Made by a program: the position numbers and the translations under genes. The notes under the pieces were generated by a model. The model searched no databases, was not told the DNA's origin, and saw only the letters and a list, made by a program, of their open reading frames with translations. Below, one piece after another: positions 25,928 to 34,738 of a DNA stretch of 64,000 nucleotides (within the stretch, counting starts at the first letter, position 1; every line of letters begins with the position of its first letter). This stretch comes from an uncultured Phascolarctobacterium sp. (GTDB lineage: Bacteria; Bacillota; Negativicutes; Acidaminococcales; Acidaminococcaceae): NCBI GenBank assembly GCA_949295115.1, contig CASFJU010000003.1, positions 1 to 64,000 on the forward strand. The letters run 5' to 3'.

Positions 25928-26917
25928 CTATATTGATAGTTGTGCTAAAAATTCTGCAATTTCGTTTCCTGCTTCACCGGGTATTTGGCGCGCTGCCTGT
26001 GCCAGCGCCTGCGGCGTAAAGGCTGTGCCGGTAAAAAAGCGCCCGGCGTTTTGCAGCGCCTGCCAGTCCATAGCGTCGGTGTAAACTTCGGCCTGCTGCA
26101 CAATGCCGCCGTCAATCCGGCAGGCCAGCGTAAAGCTGCCCCAGTCAAAGTGTGCTTCCGTCTGCCAGGTAAAGGGCAGGCGTTTGCCAAGGCGGAAGGC
26201 ATCGTCGCGGAACTCCGCTTCGTATTTTGCCAGCTCTGCTTCGTCAAAAAAATCTGTGCCAAGCTCTTGCGGCACGCTGTTATAAATCTGCCCGAAGGCG
26301 GTAATAAGCGCCTGTGAGAGGGCGGCCACAGTGAGATTGGGGCAGGCTTCCTTTAAATTAAGCACGCGGCTTTTGACGGAGCTTACGCCTTTAGCCTGCA
26401 ATTTAAGCGGCGACACGGTTAAATACTTTGCCATTACGTCCGTTTTAACGTCGATTAAAAGTGTGCCGTGGTGGTATTTTTTATTGCCGCTTGTGTAAAA
26501 GGCGTTGCCCGATACCTTGCGTCCGTCTACCAGAATATCATTGCGCCCGCTTTTTTCGGCTTTAATGCCGAGCGAGCCAAGCGCGGTGATGATGACGCTA
26601 AGCTGGCGGTCAATGTCGTAGGTGGCGGTGTCCGTCAAAAAGGTAAAGTTTAAGTTGCCGCTGTCGTGGTACACAGCGCCCCCGCCGGAAAGACGGCGGA
26701 CAAGATGCCCGCCGTCCCGACGTAAAAGCGCCATGTTACATTCCGCCCACGGGTTTTGGTTGCGCCCGATGACGACCGTGTTTTTGTTCTGCCACAGGTA
26801 CAGCGTTACGCTGCCTGCGGGCGTGTGCTCCAAAAGGTAACGCTCCGCCGCAAGGTTGCGGCAGGGGTCGGTGCAGCGGGTGACGTAACAGGAAACCGGT
26901 ATTTTACTGGTGTACAT
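25928..26917 (-). CDS. lplA: Lipoate-protein ligase A
   Basis: 329 residues. WQNKNTVVIGRNQNPWAECN, VRRLSGGGAVYHDSGNLNFTF (lipoyl/AMP site) and GRNDILVDGRKVSGNAFY (catalytic Lys) identify LplA, followed by the C-terminal accessory domain. It activates lipoate with ATP and attaches it to GcvH. Overlaps gcvPB by 14 bp. Its presence implies scavenging of lipoate. Confidence 0.95.
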   Translation of the reverse strand: MYTSKIPVSCYVTRCTDPCRNLAAERYLLEHTPAGSVTLYLWQNKNTVVIGRNQNPWAECNMALLRRDGGHLVRRLSGGGAVYHDSGNLNFTFLTDTATYDIDRQLSVIITALGSLGIKAEKSGRNDILVDGRKVSGNAFYTSGNKKYHHGTLLIDVKTDVMAKYLTVSPLKLQAKGVSSVKSRVLNLKEACPNLTVAALSQALITAFGQIYNSVPQELGTDFFDEAELAKYEAEFRDDAFRLGKRLPFTWQTEAHFDWGSFTLACRIDGGIVQQAEVYTDAMDWQALQNAGRFFTGTAFTPQALAQAARQIPGEAGNEIAEFLAQLSI

Positions 26918-28313
26918 ATTTTAAAACAGGCTTGCGTGCCGCCTGCACTTCGTCCGGGCGTTTAATCTGCGCGTTGTGCGGTGCGTGGTGCATATAGTCC
27001 GCGTCGGTATGCGCCAGCTGGTGCAGTTCCAGCAGCGCTTCAACCGCTTTGTCCAAAGTTTTGCGGGCTTCGGTTTCGGTCGGCTCCAGCATCAGCGCTT
27101 CATGCACAATCAGCGGGAAGTACATCGTCGGCGGATGGATGCCGCGGTCGATTAAGGATTTTGCTACGTCCAGCGCGGTAACGCCGGTGGCTTTTTTCAG
27201 TTCTTCCAGGCTCATAACAAATTCGTGCATGCAGGTGTGGTCGTAAGCCATATCGTAGGTGCCCTTTAATTTGTGCATCATGTAGTTGGCGTTAAGCACC
27301 GCCGTTTCGCTCGCTTCGCGCACGCCTTCCGCGCCGAGCGTCAGCACATAGGCCAGCGCCCTTACGCATACCAAAAAGTTGCCGTAAAAAGCGCGCATCT
27401 GCAAATGCCCTTCACCTGCGCCGTCGCCAAGGGCGGATTCAGGCAAAAATTCTTCCAGCAGGGCTTTGCAGCCGACAGGGCCAGCGCCCGGACCGCCGCC
27501 GCCGTGCGGAGTGGAGAAGGTTTTATGCAGGTTGAGGTGGACAACGTCGAAGCCCATATCGCCGGGGCGGGCAATGCCCATAACGGCGTTCAGGTTGGCG
27601 CCGTCGTAATAGCACAGGCCGCCTGCCTGATGGATGATGTCCGTAATTTCAAGAATGTTGCTGTCAAACAGGCCGACGGTGTTCGGGTTCGTCAGCATCA
27701 GCCCTGCCGTGGTGTCGTCCACAGCGGCGCGCAGTGCGTCAAGGTCAACGCAGCCGTTCGCGCCGGAAGCAACATTAACAATGGTAAAGCCTGCCATGGC
27801 AGCGCTGGCGGGGTTGGTGCCGTGGGCGCTGTCGGGCACGATAATTTTTGTGCGTTTATAATCGCCGTGTGCTTCGTGATATTTTTTAATCAGCAAAAGC
27901 CCGGTAAATTCGCCGTGTGCGCCGGCCGCAGGCTGAAAGCCCATTTTATCCATGCCGGTAATTTCGCACAGGTATTTATCTAGTAATTCCAGCGCTTCGG
28001 TGCAGCCTTGTACACTTTCTTTCGGCTGCAGGGGATGAACGGCGGCAAAGCCGGGCAGTGCTGCCATTTCTTCATCAATGCGCGGATTGTATTTCATGGT
28101 GCAGCTGCCCAGCGGGTAAAAACCGTTGTTAACGCCGTGCGCGCGTTTGGCAAGCGCGGTGTAGTGGCGGCTGATTTCAGTTTCGCTCAGTTCCGGCAGC
28201 GGCAAAGCAGCCTTGCGGGTAAGTTCCGCGGGAAGTGTGGTTACAGGCACGTCGCACTCCGGAAAAATATCGCAGCCGTGGCCGAGCGTGCTTTTTTCAA
28301 ATAACAGTTCCAT
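26904..28313 (-). CDS. gcvPB: Glycine dehydrogenase (decarboxylating) subunit 2
   Basis: 469 residues; the ATG at 28313 shares its A with the gcvPA stop (TAATG) and lies ten bases after AAGGAGG. PLP enzyme of the split P-protein: YPLGSCTMKYNPR, PDSAHGTNPASAAMAGF, and LHKTFSTPHGGGGPGAGPVG with the Schiff-base Lys in NLHKTF. Works with GcvPA to decarboxylate glycine and pass the aminomethyl group to lipoyl-GcvH. Confidence 0.97.
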   Translation of the reverse strand: MELLFEKSTLGHGCDIFPECDVPVTTLPAELTRKAALPLPELSETEISRHYTALAKRAHGVNNGFYPLGSCTMKYNPRIDEEMAALPGFAAVHPLQPKESVQGCTEALELLDKYLCEITGMDKMGFQPAAGAHGEFTGLLLIKKYHEAHGDYKRTKIIVPDSAHGTNPASAAMAGFTIVNVASGANGCVDLDALRAAVDDTTAGLMLTNPNTVGLFDSNILEITDIIHQAGGLCYYDGANLNAVMGIARPGDMGFDVVHLNLHKTFSTPHGGGGPGAGPVGCKALLEEFLPESALGDGAGEGHLQMRAFYGNFLVCVRALAYVLTLGAEGVREASETAVLNANYMMHKLKGTYDMAYDHTCMHEFVMSLEELKKATGVTALDVAKSLIDRGIHPPTMYFPLIVHEALMLEPTETEARKTLDKAVEALLELHQLAHTDADYMHHAPHNAQIKRPDEVQAARKPVLKYVHQ

Positions 28314-29626
28314 TACGCGCACACCTCCTTCACAATGGCAATTGCTTTATCAAGCGCAGTTTTGTCTGCTTTTTCGGTTACGCACCACAGCACGCCCTCT
28401 TTAATGGGCAGCCCGCCGAGGATGTCTTCTTTGGCAAGCGCTGCCAAAACTTCATCCTGTTTGGGCAGGGTGGTAACAAATTCATGGAAAAATTCGCCGG
28501 TGTAAACAAGGTCCACGCCGGGGATTTGACAAAGGCCTTGTGCCAGATAATGCGCTTTGCTGAGGCACAGCGTTGCCGCCTGTTTTAAGCCCTTCGGCCC
28601 GACGGTAGCAAGGTAAACCGATGCGGTCAGCGCGCATAAGGCTTCGTTGGAGCAGATGTTGCTGCTGGCTTTTTCGCGGCGGATGTGTTGCTCGCGTGCC
28701 TGCAAAGTCAGCACGTAAGCGCGGTTGCCTTCAGCGTCAACCGTTTCGCCGACAATGCGTCCCGGCAGTTTGCGCATCATGGCGCCGCTTGCAGCCATAA
28801 AGCCAAGGTACGGCCCGCCGAAGCCCAGCGGCAAACCAAGGGGCTGCCCTTCGCCAACGGCGATATCGGCACCGCATTCGGCAGGGGTTTTCATCAGCGC
28901 AAGCGCCATGGGGTTAACGCCCATGATGTATTTTGCGCCGCCTGCGTGGGTCAGTTCGCTAATAGCTTCTGCGTCTTCAAACTGACCGTAAAAGTTGGGC
29001 TGCTGTACGTAAACGCAGCAAACATCCGGCGTCAGCATTTCTTTCAGCGCGTCCATGTCGGTTTTGCCGTCTTTGGCGGGCACAAGGCGCAGCTCGGTGT
29101 TAGCGCCGTAGCAGTAGGTCTGCATGGTGGCAATAACATCCGGGTTAGCGGCTGCGCTTACAAGCGCTACGGTGCGTTTGCGGTCGCGGCACATGGCAAT
29201 GGCTTCCGCCGCAGCGGCAGCACCGTCGTAAACGGAAGCGTTGGCGGTGTCCATGCCGGTCAAATCGCAAATCATCGTCTGGTATTCAAAAATGGATTGC
29301 AGGATGCCCTGGCTCATTTCCGCCTGGTAGGGCGTGTAGCTGGTTACAAATTCTTCCTTGGCGGTGATGTATTTTACAATGGAAGGAATGTAATGGTCGT
29401 AAGCGCCTGCGCCGCGCAGAATGGTTTTGAACACGGTGTTTTTACCGGCCAGCTCCTGCATTTTGGCACGCACCTGCATTTCGCTCATCCCTGCGGGCAG
29501 GTTCAGTGGTTTGTCAAGGTACACGGCGTCGGGAACATCGGCAAACAGGCTGCGGATATCCTTATAGCCGGTTTCCGCAAGCATCTCGCGCCGTTCTTCT
29601 TTGGTGGAAGGAATATAGCTTCCCAT
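28313..29626 (-). CDS. gcvPA: Glycine dehydrogenase (decarboxylating) subunit 1
   Basis: 437 residues. N-terminal MGSYIPSTKEERREML, GAGAYDHYIPSIVKYI, TSYTPYQAEMSQGILQSIFE and IVGETVDAEGNRAYVLTLQ are standard for the first half of the split P-protein. GGAGG precedes the ATG; gcvH ends twelve bases upstream. Forms an alpha2-beta2 complex with GcvPB. Confidence 0.97.
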   Translation of the reverse strand: MGSYIPSTKEERREMLAETGYKDIRSLFADVPDAVYLDKPLNLPAGMSEMQVRAKMQELAGKNTVFKTILRGAGAYDHYIPSIVKYITAKEEFVTSYTPYQAEMSQGILQSIFEYQTMICDLTGMDTANASVYDGAAAAAEAIAMCRDRKRTVALVSAAANPDVIATMQTYCYGANTELRLVPAKDGKTDMDALKEMLTPDVCCVYVQQPNFYGQFEDAEAISELTHAGGAKYIMGVNPMALALMKTPAECGADIAVGEGQPLGLPLGFGGPYLGFMAASGAMMRKLPGRIVGETVDAEGNRAYVLTLQAREQHIRREKASSNICSNEALCALTASVYLATVGPKGLKQAATLCLSKAHYLAQGLCQIPGVDLVYTGEFFHEFVTTLPKQDEVLAALAKEDILGGLPIKEGVLWCVTEKADKTALDKAIAIVKEVCA

Positions 29627-29638
29627 AAGCGAGCCTCC

Positions 29639-30022
29639 TTATTTTTGTTCGGACTCTACAAATGCTGCGTATTCTTCGGCAGTCAGCAAATCTTCCTGGT
29701 CGGTAATTTGGTCAAAGCGCACCAGCCATGCTTCGTAAGGCGCTTCGTTAATGGTCTGCGGCGCGTCGGCCAGTTCTTCGTTAACATCGGCAACAACGCC
29801 GGTAACCGGGCTGTAAACATCGCTTACCGCTTTAACGGATTCCACGTCGGCAAAGGTGTCGCCTGCGGCAAAGGTGTCGCCTGCCATGGGCAGATTAACG
29901 AATACAAGGTCGCCCAGTTCGCTCTGTGCGTAATCGGTTAAGCCAACGGTAGCGCTGCCGTCATCGGCAAATTTTACCCATTCGTGGGATTTGGTGTAGC
30001 ACATGTTTTCAGGGATGTTCAT
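29639..30022 (-). CDS. gcvH: Glycine cleavage system H protein
   Basis: 127 residues. [23 protein letters not shown] and [18 protein letters not shown], with the lipoylated lysine in ESVKA, are intact; [12 protein letters not shown] follows. Lipoyl carrier between P, T and L proteins. GGAGG upstream. Confidence 0.97.
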   Translation of the reverse strand: MNIPENMCYTKSHEWVKFADDGSATVGLTDYAQSELGDLVFVNLPMAGDTFAAGDTFADVESVKAVSDVYSPVTGVVADVNEELADAPQTINEAPYEAWLVRFDQITDQEDLLTAEEYAAFVESEQK

Positions 30023-30057
30023 AGTAATAGCCTCCTTAATTTTTGTTTATGTTAATT

Positions 30058-31140
30058 TTAAGAACGTTTGTAAAACGGCAGGGGTACGACTTCGGCGGCA
30101 ATTCTGCGCCCGCGTACGTCAACTTCCACCTGCGTGCCAACTTCGGCGTACTTGGTGGGCACCATAGCCATGGCAACCGGTGCGTTAAGGTAGGGGCAGT
30201 GCGTGCCGCTGGTAACAACGCCGATTTTTTCATCGCCGCTGTAAACGTCGCAGTGTTCGCGCGCAATGCCGCGCCCGGTAATTTTTAAGCCCACACGGAT
30301 GCGTTTGGGTTCGCCTTTTATCAAAAGTGCGTCCATGCCGATGAAATGGTCTTTTTCGAGTTTGACAAAAAAGTCCAAGCCTGCTTCAAACGGGGTGATG
30401 TCATCGGCAAGTTCATGCCCGTACAGCGGCATAGCTGCTTCCAGACGCAGGGTGTCGCGTGCGCCTAAGCCGCAGGGGATAAGCCCGTATTCTTCGCCGA
30501 CTTTTAAAAGCAAATCCCACAGTTTCGGCCCGTCCTCGGCGGCGCAGTAAAACTCGTAGCCGAATTCGCCGGTGTAGCCGGTGCGCGATACGGTGCATTT
30601 AATGCCTTGCACGTCCACGTCTTTTACAAAACTGTAATATTTTGTGGGGATGCCTTCCGCCGGTACAACTTTGGCGGCAATTTCCTTGGCTTTCGGCCCT
30701 TGCAGGGCAAGCTGCGCAATGCTGTCGCTGATATCTTCAAAAACAGCGTTGCCTGTCAGGTTGCGCTGTACCCATTCGGCGTCCTTGTGGCGGTTGGCGG
30801 CGTTAACGACCAGCATGTATTCTTCACCGCTTATTTTGTAAATCAGAACGTCGTCCACAATGCCGCCCTGTCCGTTCAGCATAGGGCTGTAACGTACCTG
30901 CCCGTCGTACATATTGGTAAAATCGTTGCAGAACAGGTTCTGCACGTTAGCCAGCGCGTCCGCTCCTTTAATTAAAAATTCGCCCATGTGCGATACATCA
31001 AAAAGGCCGCAGGCAGTACGCACTGCCATATGCTCCTTAATAACGCCCGTGTACTGCACCGGCAGCAGGTAACCCGCAAACGGCACAATTTTTCCTCCGG
31101 CCGCAACATGGCAATCATAAAGAGGTGTTTTCAATTCCAT
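30058..31140 (-). CDS. gcvT: Aminomethyltransferase (T protein)
   Basis: 360 residues; start chosen at MELKTPLYDCHVAAGG, ten bases after AAAGGAG (a TTG just before it is also possible). MGEFLIKGADAL, DDVLIYKISGEEYMLVVNAANR, SRTGYTGEFGYEFY and GLGARDTLRLEAAMPLYGHEL are diagnostic. Transfers the methylene group to tetrahydrofolate and releases ammonia. First gene of the operon; the leader is too short and lacks the conserved cores of a glycine riboswitch. Confidence 0.96.
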   Translation of the reverse strand: MELKTPLYDCHVAAGGKIVPFAGYLLPVQYTGVIKEHMAVRTACGLFDVSHMGEFLIKGADALANVQNLFCNDFTNMYDGQVRYSPMLNGQGGIVDDVLIYKISGEEYMLVVNAANRHKDAEWVQRNLTGNAVFEDISDSIAQLALQGPKAKEIAAKVVPAEGIPTKYYSFVKDVDVQGIKCTVSRTGYTGEFGYEFYCAAEDGPKLWDLLLKVGEEYGLIPCGLGARDTLRLEAAMPLYGHELADDITPFEAGLDFFVKLEKDHFIGMDALLIKGEPKRIRVGLKITGRGIAREHCDVYSGDEKIGVVTSGTHCPYLNAPVAMAMVPTKYAEVGTQVEVDVRGRRIAAEVVPLPFYKRS

Positions 31141-31207
31141 CAAAATGATGCTCCTTTGTCCGTTGTCATGCAACGCATAATCCGGTAGTTATCCGGTATT
31201 CAACTTC

Positions 31208-31236
31208 ATTATATAATAACCGTATACGCTATTCAA
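31208..31236 (-). promoter_or_regulatory. gcvT: Promoter of the glycine cleavage operon
   Basis: Minus strand TTGAAT (complement of 31231-31236), 17-base spacer, TATAAT (complement of 31208-31213), about 65 bases before the gcvT start. Confidence 0.75.
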
Positions 31237-31281
31237 CCGCCAGCCGCAGCGCAAAAAAATTTATTTTCCGCGCAAGCAAAA

Positions 31282-31308
31282 AAGCAGAAGCCGTTAAGAC
31301 TTCTGCTT
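31282..31308 (-). terminator. Terminator after the HAD phosphatase gene
   Basis: AAGCAGAAG and CTTCTGCTT flank a nine-base loop; on the minus strand a T-run follows the stem. Confidence 0.82.
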
Positions 31309-31338
31309 AAAAAGGTTGGTGCTGTTGTTTTAAATAGT

Positions 31339-32127
31339 TTACTCTTTGGGTACAATATCACCGACGCCGTTTAAAATGTGGCGCGGGCGGTAAGCAAACA
31401 CCTGCATGTTTTCGCGCGTGGTGACGCCGCTTAAAACAAGTACCGTTTCAAGCCCGCTTTCCATACCGGCAACAATGTCTGTGTCCATACGGTCGCCAAT
31501 CATCGCCGCTTCATCGCTGTGTACGCCCAGCATGCGCAGGCCGGTGCGCATCATTAAGGGGTTGGGCTTGCCCACAAAGTAAGCGTTCTTGCCGGTGGCA
31601 AGCTCAATCGGCGCAACAAAAGCGCGGCACGCCGGGATAATTCCGCTTTCCGTCGGGCCTGTCAGATCAGAGTTGGTAGCGACGAGTTTCGCGCCGTTCT
31701 GAATCAGCTTAACGGCTTTGATAATCATTTCGTAGTTGTAGGATTTCGGCTCGCCGATAACGACATAATCCGGCGTGGTGTCGTTCATGGTGATGCCTTC
31801 TTCATACAGCGCGTTCATCAGGCCAGCTTCGCCCATCACGTAAGCGCTGCAGCCGGGCTGCTGGCTTTTTAAAAAGCGCGCCGTTGCCTGGGCGCTGGTG
31901 TAAAAATGTGTTTCGTCGATATCCAGCCCCATGCGCTGCAATTTTTGCATTAAATCGCGCGGCGAGCGGTCGCTGGAATTGGTAAGGAACAGGAATTTTT
32001 TATCTTCGCGGTACAGCCAGTCAACAAATTCCTTAACGCCGGGCAGCAGCTTGTTGCCGTGGTAGATAACGCCGTCCATATCGCAGATAAAGCCTTTTTT
32101 GTTTCTGATTTCGTCTAATGTTTCTAT
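31339..32127 (-). CDS. HAD-IIA family sugar/nucleotide phosphatase (NagD-like)
   Basis: 262 residues if translation starts at the ATA codon at 32127, nine bases after AAAGGAG; that length fits the family. HAD motif I ICDMDGVIYHG, motif II FLTNSSDRSP, motif III region KPNPLMM, motif IV GDRMDTDIVAG. An ATG at 32184 extends the frame but lies inside the promoter spacer, so it cannot be in the mRNA from that promoter. A GTG at 32136 touches the ribosome-binding site and is poorly placed. Members dephosphorylate small phosphometabolites (p-nitrophenyl phosphate, UMP, phosphoglycolate); the substrate is not predicted. Confidence 0.88.
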   Translation of the reverse strand: METLDEIRNKKGFICDMDGVIYHGNKLLPGVKEFVDWLYREDKKFLFLTNSSDRSPRDLMQKLQRMGLDIDETHFYTSAQATARFLKSQQPGCSAYVMGEAGLMNALYEEGITMNDTTPDYVVIGEPKSYNYEMIIKAVKLIQNGAKLVATNSDLTGPTESGIIPACRAFVAPIELATGKNAYFVGKPNPLMMRTGLRMLGVHSDEAAMIGDRMDTDIVAGMESGLETVLVLSGVTTRENMQVFAYRPRHILNGVGDIVPKE

Positions 32128-32163
32128 GGTAAACACTCCTTTCAGGTGGTAGACCCTGTTTTT

Positions 32164-32192
32164 ATTATGCAGGAAAAACAACATAAATTCAA
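32164..32192 (-). promoter_or_regulatory. Promoter for the HAD phosphatase gene
   Basis: Minus strand TTGAAT (complement of 32187-32192), 17-base spacer, CATAAT (complement of 32164-32169); predicted start near 32157, about 30 bases before the ATA/GTG region. Confidence 0.6.
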
Positions 32193-32304
32193 CAGCGGCA
32201 GCGTAAAAATTGCAAAGTTAACAAAAAATTTACGCCTGTTTAAAACTGCCTGCGCAGATGATATAATAATGTAAAAAGTGCGCGGCACTTACGTGGAGGT
32301 TAAT

Positions 32305-32724
32305 ATGAGGATTGTTTTTATAGACGGCATGGGCGGCGGGCTGGTGGCGCAGGTCATCAGCCAGGTTATAGGGCGTTTGCCGCAGGATACGGAGCTTATC
32401 GGGCTTGGCACTAACGCTTTGGCAACGGCGGCGATGCTGAAAGCAGGGCTGAAACGGGGCGCGACCGGTGAAAACGCAGTGTGCGTAACATCGCAGACGG
32501 CAGACGTTATCGTCGGGCCCATCGGCATTGTGCTGCCCAATTCCATGCTGGGCGAAATTACGCCGCAGATGGCGGCGGCGGTAGCTTCATCGCGCGCGCG
32601 CAAACTGCTTTTGCCCGTAGCGCAGAACCATTTTGAAATTATCGGCACGGATAACAAGCCCATGAGCCAGCTTGTAAAAGAAGCAGCCGATAAGATTGTG
32701 GAAATCTGCGGCGGCAAAATTTGA
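32305..32724 (+). CDS. DUF3842 family protein
   Basis: 139 residues; ATG at 32305 preceded by GGAGG. MRIVFIDGMGGGLVAQVISQ resembles a Rossmann-type glycine loop, with LIGLGTNALATAAMLKAG and DVIVGPIGIVLPNSMLGEIT. Found in clostridia and negativicutes without known function. A TATAAT (about 32263-32268) 17 bases after TTTAAA is a plausible promoter. Its stop codon lies in the -35 box of the antitoxin RNA that follows. Confidence 0.8.
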   Translation: MRIVFIDGMGGGLVAQVISQVIGRLPQDTELIGLGTNALATAAMLKAGLKRGATGENAVCVTSQTADVIVGPIGIVLPNSMLGEITPQMAAAVASSRARKLLLPVAQNHFEIIGTDNKPMSQLVKEAADKIVEICGGKI

Positions 32725-32755
32725 CAAAGCGTTTTTGTTTGCTATAATATAAAGA

Positions 32756-32845
32756 AAGAGATAGCTGACAGTCGCACGTTGGCTCTCCTTCAGAAAATTT
32801 AAACGTGAAAAGAAGCCACGTACCACGTGTATGTGGTTTCTTTTT
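32756..32845 (+). ncRNA. Antisense antitoxin RNA, copy 2
   Basis: TTGACA (32721-32726), 16-base spacer, TATAAT (32743-32748), the same spacing as copy 1. A transcript from about 32756 ends in the hairpin around ACCAC-GTGTAT-GTGGT followed by TTCTTTTT. It contains no ORF and faces the toxin gene at 32859-32933. Its 5' GAGATAGCTGA differs from copy 1, but each copy matches its own outer repeat. Confidence 0.75.
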
Positions 32846-32858
32846 ATCTAAAAATTAA

Positions 32859-32933
32859 TTACTTTTTAGATAAGATAATAGCAATCAAAGTTGCAAAAGC
32901 AATCATCAAAGATAATGCTTCAAACACCGTCAT
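32859..32933 (-). CDS. Type I toxin, small hydrophobic peptide (holin-like toxin family)
   Basis: 24 codons: MTVFEALSLM, hydrophobic IAFATLIAIIL, then SKK. Paralogue of the toxin at 24336-24413. GGAGG of the ribosome-binding site can form a perfect CCTCC-GTTAA-GGAGG hairpin on the mRNA, hiding the start region. Extended -10 TGCTATACT upstream on the minus strand. Probably membrane-damaging when released from control, as in the TxpA family. Confidence 0.8.
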   Translation of the reverse strand: MTVFEALSLMIAFATLIAIILSKK

Positions 32934-33126
32934 GCTATCACCTCCTTAACGGAGGAACCAACATATCAGCTATCTCGTAAAGAAAAGTATAGCATAAAAA
33001 TAAACTTTTGCAAAGTAGCAAGACTGCTAAATAAACATAAATAAATTTGCAGCGTTACTTTAACAGTGGTATAATAAAATATCTGTAAGGTGAATTTGAA
33101 ATTTGCAAAATACAAGGAGTTATTAT

Positions 33127-33552
33127 ATGGTAAGCATTTGTGACCGTGTCCGTTATGTAGAAACCGACATGATGGGCGTTGTGCACCACAGCAACTATTT
33201 CCGCTGGTTTGAGATGGGCCGCGTGGCGTGGCTGCGCGCTGCCGGTGTAGAACTGTGGGAACTGATGAACGCCAATATTATTTTCCCCATCACGCATGTG
33301 GAATGTAATTACAAGGAATCGGCGCTGTACGATGATGAAATTGAAATCTGCGCCACGATGACGGCGTTCACCCGTGCGAAAATGGATTTTAAATACCAAA
33401 TTGTCCGCAAAAAGGACGGCGCTGTGCTGGCAGAAGGCGAATCGCGCAATGTGTTTACGGACAGCAACGGGCATATCACCCGCTTAAGCGGAGCTTTTTA
33501 CGACAGGATTAACGCTTATTACCTTAAAGAGCAGGCAGAGGAGAAGCACTGA
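33127..33552 (+). CDS. YbgC/FadM-type acyl-CoA thioesterase (hotdog fold)
   Basis: 141 residues; ATG at 33127, AAGGAG upstream. RYVETDMMGVVHHSNYFRWFEMGR is the 4HBT active-site region (catalytic Asp in the ETD position), followed by VECNYKESALYDDEIE. Hydrolyses acyl-CoA or acyl-ACP thioesters. Its TGA overlaps the ATG of the next gene, so the two are coupled. Confidence 0.9.
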   Translation: MVSICDRVRYVETDMMGVVHHSNYFRWFEMGRVAWLRAAGVELWELMNANIIFPITHVECNYKESALYDDEIEICATMTAFTRAKMDFKYQIVRKKDGAVLAEGESRNVFTDSNGHITRLSGAFYDRINAYYLKEQAEEKH

Positions 33553-34196
33553 TGGAAGAAAAATACGAAATTATACCGGTGCCGACGCGCATTTTAACGC
33601 ACCATGACAATATCGTCGACGCCATTTTGGAATACGGCAAGGATAAAATCGGCCCGCGCGACGTTGTTTGCGCTGCCGAAAGCGTTGTTGCCATTACGCA
33701 GGACGGCGCAAAACGCTGCGAGGATTTTAAACCGTCGTTTTTGGCTAAAACTTTGTGCCATTTGTTCCCCGCCAAGGGCAGTATCAGCGGCTGGTACAGC
33801 ATGCAGGCACTGCTTGACGCCGAAGGCGCGATGAAAGTTATCATCGCCGTTATCTGCGGCTTTGCCGCCAAATGTGTTGGCAAACGCGGTGTGTTTTACG
33901 AAATGGCAGGTTATCAGGCACGCCTGATTGACGACGTTACCGGCACCATGCCGCCGTACGACAAGCACATTGTTTACGGCCCGTTTGAACCGCACAAGGT
34001 ATCGGAAGAAATCCGCAAGGCGACGGGTTGCTACGGTGCGGCCATTGCCGACGTTAACGATTTGAAACGCGCCGCCGTTTTGGGATGGAGCGAAGGCGTT
34101 GACCCGGACAAGGTTGCGCAGATTTTGATTGATAACCCCTTTGGCAACGGCAGCCAGAAAACGCCGATTGTTGTTATTAAAAATTACGCTGAATAA
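33552..34196 (+). CDS. CofE-like (F420-0:gamma-glutamyl ligase family) protein
   Basis: 214 residues. IPVPTRILTHHDNIVDAI, VVCAAESVVAITQDGAKR, GVFYEMAGYQARLIDDVTG and NPFGNGSQKTPIVVIK match the F420_ligase family (PF01996). The host shows no other F420 gene here, and this short clostridial form is probably not making F420; its glutamyl acceptor is unknown. Coupled to the thioesterase gene upstream. Confidence 0.78.
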   Translation: MEEKYEIIPVPTRILTHHDNIVDAILEYGKDKIGPRDVVCAAESVVAITQDGAKRCEDFKPSFLAKTLCHLFPAKGSISGWYSMQALLDAEGAMKVIIAVICGFAAKCVGKRGVFYEMAGYQARLIDDVTGTMPPYDKHIVYGPFEPHKVSEEIRKATGCYGAAIADVNDLKRAAVLGWSEGVDPDKVAQILIDNPFGNGSQKTPIVVIKNYAE

Positions 34197-34208
34197 GGAG
34201 GACTTGTG

Positions 34209-34733
34209 ATGTTACTGATACTGGAAATTATCGCAGGGCTTTTCCTGCTGGGCGTAGCGGCGGTGGCAGTGTTTATTGCCATGCAGCCCAAACATAAATT
34301 TGTTTTTGACGTTGCCAAACGCACCAAAGCGGAGCTGGCGGGCAAAACCGACGATAAGCTATGCTTTAACGTGGACATGCCTTTTACCAACGAAGGCGGC
34401 GACGAAGGCCTTGTGCTGGACGCTTTTATGCGCATTTACCTGCCGCAGGAGCAGTACGACAAAGCGCTTATCCGCGGTAAAATTAATTTGAAGGACGTGC
34501 CGCGCGACGATGATTATTTTGAAGCGCTGGTAATGCCCAAAGGCGAGCATAAAACCATGACCGCTAAATTTGAAGTGACCCCGATGCACGGTGCGACGCT
34601 GAAAGAAGCGGTTGAAGGCCTGCCCGATTTTGACGTGGCACTGTTTTGGGAATGCCGCGGCCGCGAAAACCTGTATACCGTTAAAAAGTTTATAACTATC
34701 AGTGCGGACGAAGTAAAAGCCCTGCTGAAATAA
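34209..34733 (+). CDS. Membrane-anchored protein of unknown function
   Basis: 174 residues; ATG at 34209 seven bases after AAGGAGG. One N-terminal transmembrane helix (MLLILEIIAGLFLLGVAAVAVFI region), then a soluble domain of about 145 residues with acidic and basic character (KLCFNVDMPFTNEGGDEGLV, LPQEQYDKALIRGKINLKDV). No family recognised. Third gene of the thioesterase-CofE-like unit and closed by a terminator. Confidence 0.75.
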   Translation: MLLILEIIAGLFLLGVAAVAVFIAMQPKHKFVFDVAKRTKAELAGKTDDKLCFNVDMPFTNEGGDEGLVLDAFMRIYLPQEQYDKALIRGKINLKDVPRDDDYFEALVMPKGEHKTMTAKFEVTPMHGATLKEAVEGLPDFDVALFWECRGRENLYTVKKFITISADEVKALLK

Positions 34734-34738
34734 AAGCA

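Noticed and set aside
26981-28588. Plus-strand frames across the gcv genes
   Set aside because: All lie opposite highly conserved GcvPA/GcvPB coding sequence and show only compositional shadow patterns.
31141-31340. Glycine riboswitch ahead of gcvT
   Set aside because: The promoter lies only about 65 bases before the start codon, leaving no room for the tandem aptamers, and their core motifs are absent.
32859-32933. Toxin loci as decayed transposon ends because of their outer inverted repeats
   Set aside because: Promoters, start regions and coding frames are intact in both copies, and the repeats co-vary between copies, which fits RNA structure rather than fixed transposon ends.
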